Source of the DNA: Leptodontidium sp. MPI-SDFR-AT-0119
Lineage: Eukaryota > Ascomycota > Leotiomycetes > Helotiales > Leptodontidiaceae
Reading direction: 5' to 3'
NCBI GenBank assembly: GCA_020726505.1
Contig: JAHLEZ010000018.1
Coordinates: 1,364,001 to 1,428,000, forward strand
Length of the DNA: 64,000 nucleotides
The translations under genes and the position numbers were made by a program. Below the pieces are notes generated by a model, which was given only the letters and a program-made list of their open reading frames with translations, had not been told where the DNA came from and searched no databases. Of this stretch, positions 12,560 to 23,003 are shown one piece after another (position 1 is the first letter of the stretch; each line of letters opens with the position of its first letter).

Positions 12560-13760
12560 CAAAATTAAACTAGAAAGAGAAGGTGAGAAAGTACTTAAGT
12601 ATTCGCTATTATATAAGATATCGACCGAAGAACTTAAGGCTATTAAGGAATATATTATAAATAACTTAAACAAAAGATTTATTAAGCCGTCTCAAGTACT
12701 ATTCGCTGCCCCTATTCTCTTTGTCAAGAAGCCGAATAGCTCCCTGCGGTTATATATCGACTTTCGGGTGCTGAATTCCCTCACTCAGAAGGACTAATAC
12801 CCCCTACCTCTAATTAATGAGACCTTAGCTCGTATAGCTAATACTCGCATCTTCACTAAATTAAACATTCGTTAAGCCTTTCACTGAATCTAAATAGACC
12901 TAATATTAGAGGAGTACACTACCTTTCGCACGAGGTACGGCGTATATAAGTGTAAAGTTCTTCTATTTGGCCTGACTAATAGCCCTACTACTTACTAGCG
13001 CTATATAAACGATATTCTCTTCGATTACTTTAATGATTTCTATATAACGTACTTAGACGATATTCTTATATATTCTAAGGACCCCTTATAATACTAACTC
13101 TACGTTAGAAAAGTGCTTTAACGCCTTAACAACGCTGGGCTACAAGCTGACCTAAAGAAGTGTGAGTTTGGAGTAATATAAACTAAGTACTTAGGATTTA
13201 TTATATTAACTTCTGGCCTAGAAGTTGATCCCGAGAAGGTCTCTGTCGTTCGTGAGTAGGCTTACTTTAACTCTATTAAAGGTATGTAGTCCTTCCTTAG
13301 TTTTTGTAACTTTTACTAGAGATTCATCCGCGACTACGATATTATAACGAAACCTCTTATTTAGTTAACTAAGAATAACGTTCCCTTCCGCTTTATTACA
13401 GAGTATAAAGACGCCTTCGACCTCCTAAAACATACTCTTACGTCTGCGCCTCTCTTGAGACACTACTAACAGGATTTACCCTGCCTCTTAGAGACGGATA
13501 CTAGTAATAATGTTATAGCCGGAGTCCTTTCTTAATAGCACGGCGACGACTAGTTCCCCGTTACTTTCTTTTTAAAGACTATATTACTTACTAAGCTTAA
13601 TTACGTAGTACACGACAAAGAGATACTAGCTATTATTAGATCCTTTAGGCACTAGCGTGCTAAGTTAGTAGGAGCCCCTTATTAAGTCCGTGTTATAATA
13701 GACTATAAGGCCTTAGAATACTTTATGACCTCTAAGTAATTAAATACTAAGTAAGCACGA
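12560..13760 (+). pseudogene. Gypsy reverse transcriptase and RNase H remnant
   Basis: The RT core is clear despite stops: FVKKPNSSLRLYIDFRVLNS near 12720-12775, FTKLNI near 12855, VLLFGLTNSPT near 12958-12990, and the catalytic YLDD at about 13050-13061. RNase H follows to about 13760 (PCLLETDTSNN near 13482-13514, VHDKE near 13608). Gln and Trp positions have become TAG or TAA. The active-site aspartates remain, but the frame does not. Confidence 0.88.
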
Positions 13761-14129
13761 TAAGCAGAGCTCTTAGTAGACTATAATTTCATAATCACGT
13801 ACCGCCTTAGAATCTATAACCCCTTAGTAGACGCACTTTCCTACAAACTAGACGAGTTAGATCAATAGAACTCTACGAAGAAGACTCAACGCCTTTAATA
13901 ACTCCTACGCTAAGACTAAGTCGACTTTAGCTTACTGTTTATAGAGTTACAGCCGCTTAACGACGTTAACGCGCTAGTAGCCGACGTTAAGCTCACTACC
14001 CTCACACTAATATTCTCTGTCGTATAGTAAATCCTAGAGGCTAATCGCACTACTCCTTCCCTATAAGCTCTACGTAAATAAGCTGTATCAGACTCTCTAA
14101 GTAAACTTAGCCTAGAGGGTGACCTCTTA

Positions 14130-15540
14130 CTCCACGACGGCCGCCTCTTAGTCCCTGATGTCGATTACTTCTGAACCCTCTTTATACGAGAGGTCTATAA
14201 TCAAGTCACTATAGCGTACCCTAGTACTAAGAAGACGATTTAATTGCTCTCTTCTTAGTACTAGTGGCATAAAATCACGTTTATAGTTTAGTAGTACTGC
14301 CGTAACTATTATATATACTAACGAATTTAAGTCCCCTGAGATAAAAAGCCTAGATTCCTCTATCCTCTCCCTGTTCCGTCTAGACTATAGGAACATATTA
14401 TAATAGACTACTACTCTTTTACTAAGGACAAGTATAGATTCGATAACGTCCTCGTCTTCATTAATAGATTCAGTAAACAAGCTATTAATATCCCTTGCTA
14501 AAAGACGACAGATGCTTAGAAGCTAACTATTATGTACATTTACTATATATATCGCTACTTTAGAGCCCTATTAACTATCACTTTTAATAGAAGTCCCTAG
14601 TTTATATCTAGGTTTTAGACTGCCCTAAGCAAGATCCTCGGAACTAAGAGACAGCTGTCCGCTACTGACCACCTACAGACAGACGGCTAGACTAAAGTGT
14701 ATAACTAATACCTATAGAAACGACTCCGACCTTTTATTACGTACTACTAAGACGACTAGTCAGAGTACCTCCTTATTATAAACTACGCCCAGATGTCCCT
14801 CTTACACGATTCCCTAGGGGGACTCTCTCTATTTAAAGTAGTCTATAGATATATACTACGCACGGATTAGGACTAGAAAATTGACTTACTAAACTCAGCT
14901 ACCCCCGCGGACAAGTTAAACACTTAATAAGCTATTAACTATACTTAACGCTATAAGAAAGTATAGGACATAACTCAGTCGAACCTCACTATAGCCTAAG
15001 CCAAGATAGCTAGGTCTTATAACGCCTCTCGCCGCGATATCGACTTTAATAAAGACAGCCTAGTTTAACTCGATATGCGCTACTTCAAGACACTCCGTCC
15101 ATCTAAGAAGTTAGATATACTAACTAATAGACTATTTAGAGTACTCGAGAAGGTAAGACACTCGTACCGCCTAGAATTACTAGCGAGTATAAAAGTCTAC
15201 AACGTCTTTCTGGCTAGTAAGCTACGCCGAGACCCTAACGACCCCTTACTAGGCCAAATACAAGATGCCCCCCCCGCCGATTAATATTATAGGCGACGAC
15301 GAGTAGGAACTAGAAGAAGTACTTACTTGCCGTAAGAAGGGCAAAACTCTATCTTACTATGTCACTTAGCTTAATCAAGACGTTAATTTAGACTAATACG
15401 ACGCTTTTGACCTCAAGTACGCTCTATATAAAGTCAGGGACTTCCACCTCAGTCACCCTAAGCAAGTAGGACCCCCTACTAAGCTACCTAAATAGATCAA
15501 AGCATAAGAAGATAGTGTTAACGACTACGACGACCTCGAT
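14130..15540 (+). pseudogene. Gypsy integrase and chromodomain-like tail remnant
   Basis: The integrase core reads IIDYYSFTKDKYRFDNVLVF near 14400-14460, then ALSKILGTKRQLSATDHLQT near 14620-14680. The usual catalytic Asp and Glu appear changed (TFNRSP where an Asp is usual; TKVYN where Glu is usual), which G-to-A changes would give. After 15290 the segment DDE.ELEEVLTCRKKGKTLSYYVT resembles the chromodomain-like end of fungal Gypsy polyproteins. Dead coding sequence. Confidence 0.8.
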
Positions 15541-15583
15541 AGTAACAAGGAAATAGACTAACGCTCGAGAACAAGCTTTTTCC

Positions 15584-15598
15584 GGAGGGGGGGGGTAA
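15584..15598 (+). other. polypurine tract of the Gypsy element
   Basis: GGAGGGGGGGGG followed by TAA lies immediately before the 3' LTR, the expected primer site for plus-strand DNA synthesis. Confidence 0.8.
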
Positions 15599-15847
15599 TG
15601 TGACGACTGTCGCTGTCTAGAGCCTCATTTCCACCGGCTCCACTTAGTGCTGCCTAATCAGGACGTACTAAGATTACTATAGTACTAGGTATATTAACCT
15701 CTTATATATAGACTTATTCTTTCCTTACCTTCTTTCCTCTATAGTTATAGATTCTAAGTTAATACTTAGTATCGTCATATGTCTCTTGTGTTAATATGTG
15801 AGGCGTCAGTTACACGTGATTGCCGTCTTTCTAGGGCAAGCGTCACA
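15599..15847 (+). repeat. Gypsy 3' LTR
   Basis: 249 bp from TGTGACG to CGTCACA, with perfect inverted termini. It is followed by the CTACA target duplication at 15848-15852. It matches the 5' LTR at about 95% by eye, with transitions only. Confidence 0.93.
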
Positions 15848-18800
15848 CTACAGAGCACGTTCTCTAAGTGGCTATAGAGCTAAATATATCAATTTTAGTA
15901 ATTCAAGAGCCTTGGACTATTGGTAATAATATAGACGGCTTTCGTAGCGTCTTACACCCTAGTTTTAAACAAGTGCTCCCGAATTACGGCCCCCTTAGGC
16001 CTAGAGTTTTATTTTATGTACTAGACTCAATTAGTACTACTCTAGCGCTTAGCTCACCACAAGACCCCGATTGTATCATTTTAGACCTAGTTGAGTATAA
16101 AACTCAAGTAATTAATGTCTATAATGCGACTCACCTAGAGTTAGAGTCCCTTAATAGTATTAAAACCTTACAAAGGATAAGTTTATTACTAGACTTACTC
16201 CTTAATAAGACGATATTATTAGGGGATTTTAATATATATCACCCGTGGTGGGACCCTATAACACCACTAAGCGGTAATACAGGAGTACTATTAGACTTAA
16301 TTGAAAAACACTCTTTGAGCCTATTAAATACTCCAGGGGAGGGAACGTTTTATAGACCACATATAGAGGCTCCTTCTGTATTAGATCTTACATTTGCTAC
16401 TCAAGGAATAGTAAATCAAGTCGAAGATTAGCAAATAATGCCAGATCTAGGTTTAGATCACTTTAGGGTACTATTTACTATTACTTTTAATAGTAGTAGT
16501 ATTAGTACTAGCCTCGTAAAAGTCCCTCGATTTAATACAAAGAAAGCAGATTAGGTAAAATTTAGTAAAAGTCTTAGTATTTATTTTCAAGACTTTAATT
16601 ATAACCTAAATTCTAAGTACACAAATCAAGAGCTTGACGGCTTAAGGGAGCTATTTACTAGTAATATAATTCAAGCGGCTAAAAACTCTATTCCTAGAGC
16701 TTATAAGTCAATTACTAGTAAACCCTGGTAGAATGAGGATCTTAAAGTACTACGGAAATCAATGTAAAGATATTACCGTCTAAATAAGGCCTTAGGGTAT
16801 ACCCTTTATTTTCAAGAATTAAAAGATACTAAAAACCTGTATTTTAATACTATTAAGGTTGAAAAAAGAAAGTATTAGAATACGTTCTTAGAAAAAGAGG
16901 ATTCTTAGTCGATTTTTAAAGCTATGGCGTATACAAAAAATAATACTAGCTCTCTTATACTTAGTCTGTATAATTTAGAGACCAAGGAATTAGAGTCGAC
17001 TTTCTAACAAAAGTGTAATATTTTTAGAAGTACTTTATTTCCTGAACCTCTTATTTCAGCGCCTATTGATTTAACGTTATATATAAGTAGTAATACTTGG
17101 AAATGGCCTCTTTTATTAAAGGTAGAACTTAAGGATTCTTGTACTTCAAAGATTAAGGGTAAAACCCCTGGACCAGACTTAATTACTCAAGATATTATAA
17201 TTAAAGCTTATTTAGCTATCCTAGAAGCCTTTTTTACAACCTATTCAATACTTATAAATCAAGGGTACCACCCTAAGTATTGGAAAGAGGCTACGGGGTT
17301 TATTCTTAAGAAACCAAAAAAACCTGATTATTCTAAACCTAAGGTATATAGAGTTATATCATTACTTAATTGCCTAGGTAAGGTTTCTGAAAGAATTTTA
17401 GCTAAGCGCCTAAGTTACTTAGCTGAAACAACTACTTTATTACACGATAGTCAAATCAGTAGTAGACTGAAAAAATCAGCTATTAACGCAGCTTTACTCT
17501 TATAAACAGAAGTAGAGATTAATAAGGCAAATAAGCTTAAAATTACTACTCTATTCCTTGACGTTAAAGGAGCTTTTAATCACGTTTCCAAGAATCGTCT
17601 TATTTAGGTTTTAACTTAATTGAAATTACTTATAAGTCTAATTCGGTGGATTTCGTCATTTTTAGAAAACCGTATTTTATAACTTGCCTTTGATAATAAA
17701 TTAGAGGAATTTCAAATTGTAAATACAGGTATTCCTCAAGGGAGCCCTATTTCACTTATTTTATTCCTTATATATATTCGAGACTTATTTAAGTCTAAGA
17801 ATATTAAGCTAATATTATATATGGATGATTTAGTATTAATAGCCTCTTCTAAAAGCTTTAAAAAAAATATAAGTATTTTGGAAAGAGAAGTTAGCTTATT
17901 AGTTAAATTAGGGGAAGAATATTCTATTAGCTTTGATATTGAAAAAACAGAGCTTATTCACTTCTTTAGAAGTAAGAATACCTTTAATATTACACTTCTA
18001 AATAATACTATACTAGCTCTTAGTAAGCTAGTTAAATGGCTAGGAATACATTTTGATTTAAACCTTAAATTTAAGAATCATAGGTTAATCAGAGTTTCCC
18101 TTGTAAAGCAAATGTTTTATCGTATAAATCGACTCTCAAATATTACTATTGGGCTCTCTCCGTTTGTAATTCGTCAATTATATATGGCTTGTGTTACTAG
18201 CGTAGCCGACTATGGTTCTATATTATGGTGGAAAATCAATTGCCCTAATAAGGCTATGATTAGACTATTTTAAGCTTTATAAAACCTAGCTACTAAGAAA
18301 ATATTAGGGGTCTTTAAAACAGCACCTATAATTCCATTAGAGCTTGAAGCAGCTTTACCTCCACTTAATATTAGACTAAATCATATAAGTCGGCGCTATA
18401 TTCTCCGCGCCTTAAAACTTAGTAAAAAACACCCTATTAGGCTCGAAGTTGAAAAGGTTATTACAGGAGCTAATGAGGAGTATGACTTACTAGGTATTTT
18501 ACCTGAGTTAACTACTACTATTTCAAGCCTAGTCTATTCAATATATTATATAATCGACTTTAATACTTTAGAAGTAATAAGGCACTTTTATTTCCCTCCA
18601 TGGGAAAGAGAAGTACCTTATATTTTTAGAATATCTAAGTTATCTAAAGAAGACGAAGTTAAGGCTCACTTACAATACTTATAAAGTATTTGTAATAGTC
18701 GGAATACCTCTATTTATATAGACGGCTCTCAGACCCCTGAAGGGTGCGGAGTAGGCTATAGCGTAGCCGTTTATATATATACACAAGGATATCCCCTTAT

Positions 18801-19644
18801 ACTTACATTTACAAAAATAGGTAATTTAGGGGAGGCCGAATTAGTATATAACGGCGAGTTAGAAGCTATTACACAAGCCATAGAATACGCTAGTAGTACG
18901 GCGAAAGAAGGGGATAACTTTACAGTCTTTTCAGATAATCAAGCCGCTCTCTTAAGACTAAAAACTCCCTCAGATAACCCGGGGCAAAGCCAACAAATTA
19001 GAGCCATATTAGCGTCTAAGGCTATTAATAGTCTAAATGCTAGTATTACTTTAGCTTGGGTCCTAGGTCACTCTAATATAATTAGAAATGAAAAGGCAGA
19101 CAAATTAGTTAAAATAGCTACTATGTCGTCTAGTAATTCTAATAATACTTCTTTTGTGTATTTAGGAGTTAAACTAAGTAGTCAAAAGAAGAATGAAATT
19201 GGAGCTAATATAACTCAAAATATTAATTCTCAAACCCTAAAAACGTACTCTAAAAAGTATATATGTAAAATAGCTAAAAAGCTACTTCTACCTATTAGTA
19301 TTCTAAGAGAAACAAGTAGCTCTTTTTACTAATTAAAACTAGGGCATGGATACTTAAAAGCCTACTTATATAAGCTAGGGCTAGCGTCTAATAACAAGTG
19401 TAGATGTGGTAGTATTGAAACTGCAGAACACTTATTACTTAGTTATAAATATTATAAATTAGAGCGTAAAAAACTCTACTCTAGTATTAAAAGCAACTTA
19501 GAAATTAGGACTATTACTATTCCCGTTTTATTATATACACAAATTGGAATTAAAGAAATACTAGTATTCTTAAAAGAGACTAGTATATGTACAAGAAAAT
19601 GGCACCAAGAGAGGCTAGGGATTGAAGAAGAAGAAGAAGATTAG
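15848..19644 (+). pseudogene. LINE ORF2 (endonuclease-RT-RNase H), broken
   Basis: The frame continues from the ORF2 start left of the Gypsy element. Domains in order are as follows. The apurinic-type endonuclease spans about 15868-16500 (ILVIQEPWTIG; ILLGDFNIYHPWWDP; LDLTFAT; LDHFRVLF). The reverse transcriptase spans about 17130-18200 (TPGPDLI; NTGIPQGSPISLILFL; YMDDLVLIAS). RNase H spans about 18700-19130 (IYIDGSQTPEG; FTVFSDNQAAL). Near the end (about 19395-19450) is a CRCG....H motif. About a dozen in-frame stops occur, all at positions where Gln (CAA/CAG) or Trp (TGG) fits. It ends in a Glu-rich tail at TAG 19642-19644. Confidence 0.92.
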
Positions 19645-19843
19645 GCTAATAGGCCTTAAATTATACTTTCATTTAGTTATTTCCTTTGTTTTTTGATTTT
19701 AATTTTCTTATAAGTTACAGGGAGAATGTTCCCAAATGTATAGTCGCAGTCTAATTCGAACTGAATTTTGTATATAATAATTAGCCACGCTAGTAGACTA
19801 GCCGTGCTACATAGTTTCTAACTAATATAGCACGTTAAAAGGA

Positions 19844-19868
19844 AAAAAAAAAAAAAAAAAAAAAAAAA
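19844..19868 (+). other. LINE poly(A) tail
   Basis: About 25 adenines end the element right before the second target-site copy. This marks target-primed reverse transcription of a polyadenylated transcript. Confidence 0.95.
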
Positions 19869-19880
19869 ACTCATTCATGG
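19869..19880. repeat. target-site duplication of the LINE, right copy
   Basis: ACTCATTCATGG, identical to 6575-6586. Confidence 0.9.
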
Positions 19881-20276
19881 GGCGGGCCGGCGGGCGCAGG
19901 ACAGCAGTACCAAGGAACCGATCGTTAGGTAGATTCAGCCTCTCCTGCTGGGGAGAGTCTGTGATAGGCAATCAGGGGAGATTTTCGGGCCTGAGTGCTG
20001 GGAGTGGTGGTGTGAGTGAGGTTGGGAGGTTGAGTTGGCAGAGTGAGGTTCGAGGTGGTGGAGGTTTGTGAATGCTATCACTGCAATTAGGGAATGGTAT
20101 ATAGTGCTTGTTTCAATCCTGATCTTTTTATATCCACGGAATGAGTAATCATCACCTTGTGGCAGAACCTTTCTGTCTGGAAATGCCATTTTCAACCTCC
20201 CAGAGTCGTGCAAACTTTATTACGAAAGCCTTTTATTTCAATCCTGATCCTTCTACCTCCATAGACCGAGCGACTA

Positions 20277-21731
20277 TCATCCTGTGGTAGAAGCTGTCTG
20301 TGGACCACTGTCTAGAAATGACTTTTCAACCTCCCAGAACTCTGCAAGATCCTCCACCAAAGGACGTTCATTCGGATCCTTCTCCATACATTTCTCGACC
20401 ATTCTAATCCAATGAAGAGGGAGGGTGTGTTCATTGCCCCAAGTGATCCGGACATCGTTAGGGTGCTCAACCTCATCAAAGTCATCGGCGGTCTGGCTCA
20501 GGAGCATCCACATAGTCCTTCCCAACGCAAACACCTCCGCCAGCTCTAGAGCTCTAGGGCAACTTGCTTGCCATTCCGGAAAGACATTCCAGACATTAAA
20601 GTTCTGCTGCCCGCTACCTTCCGGCATGTTTCAACGTTCTGGGCCAGTGTACTTGGCGTAGACCAGCTTGGTAGCTCGCCGTCCCCCATTAGTATCCTGC
20701 TCGTTCACATCCCAGGTCCCGTCCGCCTCTGGAGCGAGCGTGGTTGCTGGTGCGCCTCTTTGCTCCCAGTCGATAAGTAGCAGGCTTTCTTCGTCATCCA
20801 CGATGAAATTTCCGATTTTGATGTCCATGTGGAAAGTATGCATAACTCGGTGCGTGTGCGCGATTGCTAGAGACATATGGTGGCACCATTTGGCTTTCTG
20901 CTGTTGAGAAATCTGCGATCCGGTTGAGTTTGCTGCTGCGATCACGGTTCTGAGATCACCTCTAGCAAAGAAGGTCGATAAGTGACCCACAAGCACCGAG
21001 TCATCATCCGAGCTGCGAACGGAGACCAGGATCTTGGGAGGCGATTGGATATTGGGATGTGGTGGCATGTCCGCAATCAATTTGCTCGACCGCCGCCAGG
21101 TTTCCACCATAGTACGAGCAAACTCATCGTCGTCATCGTGAAGTTGCAGGTAGGTCTGGAAGTCGATGCCCTTGAAGACAAATATTGAGGGTTCCCTTGG
21201 GCCCGCTTGCACTCGTACTCGCTTGCAGCAGCCTCTGCCGCCCATGGCCTCGAGCAGAACTACCTCTGAGATGTGGACTATGCGAGGAGAGTGATCTCGG
21301 GCTACCAGGTCGCTCGGCTGGATATTGCGAAGGAGATCAAGGTATTGAGTAAAGAGAGGTTCCCGATAAGCTAGCCAGATGATTTCTCCAGTTTCGTCAG
21401 AGGTGAGATCAATCACAGCACCTGGTTCAAGGATTGCCGGCTCGGTGGTACAACTTGGCCAGATTGTAGCTATAGTAGACCAAATGGCGCTTCGCATAGC
21501 GCCTCGATCTTGGAAGGTGAATGCCTCGTTCGACACCTCGAGGTCATGATAACAGCTGACGATCCGGCTTGACAGTGATTGGAGTGGGTTATTGGTGTTA
21601 GGGTGGAAACGGAAGATGAGTGCCCTTCCTTGTCCGAGGGCTTGGGCATAGACGGTGGATTCGTTTTCGCCGTCGCCCTAGATGCTGTCAGGACTGACGC
21701 CGAGCGCTAGGAGTGGCTGTCCCTCACCCAT
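20277..21731 (-). pseudogene. protein kinase-like gene with two nonsense codons
   Basis: A single frame of 485 codons runs from the ATG at 21731 to the stop at 20277. It is interrupted by TAG at codon 18 (21678-21680) and TGA at codon 367 (20631-20633). Homology-like features continue on both sides of each stop. The kinase catalytic loop is HMDIKIGNF and the metal-binding motif is LLIDWEQ (DWE in place of DFG). After the second stop come NVWNVFPEWQ, FALGRTMWMLL and KCMEKDPNERPLVEDL, a normal kinase C-lobe. TAG fits an original CAG and TGA an original CGA, both C-to-T changes. It lies about 400 bp from the RIP-mutated LINE, so RIP spread is a likely cause. It may be a recently lost gene; readthrough or error cannot be excluded. 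Kinase activity was probably atypical even when intact. Confidence 0.8.
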
Positions 21732-21954
21732 GGTAGGTAAAGATCGAAGCAGGTGGAGATGGAGGAAGAGGAACGAGGCTGGCTAAGTTGAGTTCGGAAG
21801 ATGAATTGAGCAGATCCAGGGGTGGAGAGGTGAGGATTAGGCTGAGATGTGAGGCTTAGATATGAGGCTGAGGTTGAGATGTATGTGAAGTCGAGTTCTG
21901 TAGAAAAGGCGACTAGATTGTACTGAAAGCAAGTAGGTACGACTGGAGAGGGGG

Positions 21955-22045
21955 CTTAGCGCTGCGGCGCGAGGCATATACACCTATGCGTTTCTGTATC
22001 ACTGTTAGGGGGCGCCAAACGCTAGCGTTTGATAGGTTTAAAAAT
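21955..22045 (+). repeat. dispersed repeat B, copy 1
   Basis: It starts CTTAGCGCTGCGGCGCGAGG, continues GCATATA...TATGCGTTTC.TATC, and ends in CGCTAGCGTTTGATAGG. The same sequence in the same order starts at 38816, where it cuts off a LysM gene. The start is sharp in both places, suggesting an element terminus. The first 20 bases contain a small GCGC...GCGC hairpin. Confidence 0.75.
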
Positions 22046-22087
22046 AGTACCTGACTTTGGCTTTTTATGATGATTGCTATAGGCTAG

Positions 22088-22318
22088 AAGTTGTATAGAA
22101 GTGGAAGCTCGGAAACCAAATGGCGGAGATAGATTCTATTAGATTTTTTGCTATCTACCTTCTAATTCCTTTAGTTTTCCCCTCGGTGATAAAACCTAAT
22201 TATACTGCTAATTCGAGCGTGGCTTTCCAATATGTTAACCAGTATCCTTTATCCAGCAAAACATTGCCCACGCTAGCAGGGAGTTAAACGACAAGCTGTT
22301 ATGCGCCAGATCATGAGG
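22088..22318 (-). repeat. dispersed repeat A, copy 2 (inverted)
   Basis: Reverse-complement match to 1919-2152. It follows repeat B by about 40 bp, and the two could be parts of one 364-bp element (21955-22318). Repeat B is not seen beside copy 1 of repeat A. Confidence 0.72.
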
Positions 22319-23003
22319 CTCATTTGGTTAGTGGATCAGTTCCAGAATTACCTACGTCGAGCCTGAGCTATTGGCCCGTCTTGCGCTTCCAGTGATGCAC
22401 GATGTTAAAGTGTCAAAACTCAAATGTAAGCGACCCCACCACTTTTTGATTCTAGGCACCCCTTCACATAACCCTACAACGTAACGTCCAAACAACTTCG
22501 CAAAAGCTTATTCTGTTCCGATCGCATTTGTCCGTCTTATCAAAGCTTATCCTACGTTTCCCGCTTTCCTTCGCCGTTGCTAGTCTTGGCAGTCGGGAAG
22601 CGCTCCCAATTCGGGAAATAAGCATGCAGAATGGCCGGGTTTTGATTGGAATAGTAGTGTTGACAAGAGCTCAAAGTTTGTCCGCCGCCATGTTGATGGA
22701 GGTTGGCGATTGGGGCATACGGTGACAACTAGACAGACAACTAGACATTAAGGCAAAAATACCCCGTTGATAAGGACTCAATTCAGACGTGGAGAGAGGG
22801 GATTGAATGCATTCGGAAGCATAAGTCCGGAGGAAGGTATCCCTTGATACCTCGATATAAATAGATACAAAACCTGCGGTCCTGTATGAGGATATAACGA
22901 CATAGTAGCCTCGTGGGTAAGGATTCCCTCAATACCCAGTTCTTCTCCACACTGCAAGTCTCGACCCACTAGGCCTCTTTTTAGATATATCCCGAATTCC
23001 AAA
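22319..23003. other. intergenic and promoter region of the dehydrogenase gene
   Basis: No gene supported. The last few hundred bases should hold the promoter of the gene starting at 23004. No clear TATA box was picked out. Confidence 0.4.

Larger units (their letters stand above)
8360..15847 (+). mobile_element. complete Ty3/Gypsy retrotransposon with chromodomain-type end, heavily RIP-mutated
   Basis: 7488 bp with 249-bp LTRs at both ends, a purine tract before the 3' LTR (about 15584-15595) and a 5-bp TSD. The gene order is gag, reverse transcriptase, RNase H, integrase and a chromodomain-like tail, so it is Ty3/Gypsy (Metaviridae-type; chromovirus-like). All coding is destroyed by many TAG/TAA stops. 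CpA and TpG are scarce and TpA is abundant, while CpG remains common, as RIP predicts. It interrupts the start of the LINE ORF2. Confidence 0.95.
6587..19868 (+). mobile_element. full-length Tad-like LINE, split by a nested Gypsy element
   Basis: This is a non-LTR retrotransposon running from the left TSD to a poly(A) at 19844-19868. It has ORF1 with zinc knuckles, then ORF2 with endonuclease, reverse transcriptase, RNase H and a terminal Cys/His motif. Without the nested Gypsy and its extra 5-bp TSD the element is about 5.8 kb, a normal size for the Tad group. The TSD at both ends shows that the 5' end is complete, which is uncommon for LINEs. Stops are scattered and fall at Gln and Trp positions, so it is a mildly RIP-mutated dead copy. 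Confidence 0.93.

Noticed and set aside
8609..15598. Reading TAG/TAA as sense codons (alternative genetic code) in the long TA-rich region
   Set aside because: The neighbouring host genes use the standard code. The stops sit at Gln/Trp positions as expected from CpA-to-TpA changes, so RIP explains them.
1..20000. TA-rich 20-kb block as a centromere or subtelomere
   Set aside because: The composition is explained by identifiable RIP-mutated transposons with intact boundaries. No telomere repeats or satellite arrays are visible, and a GC-rich intact gene lies inside.
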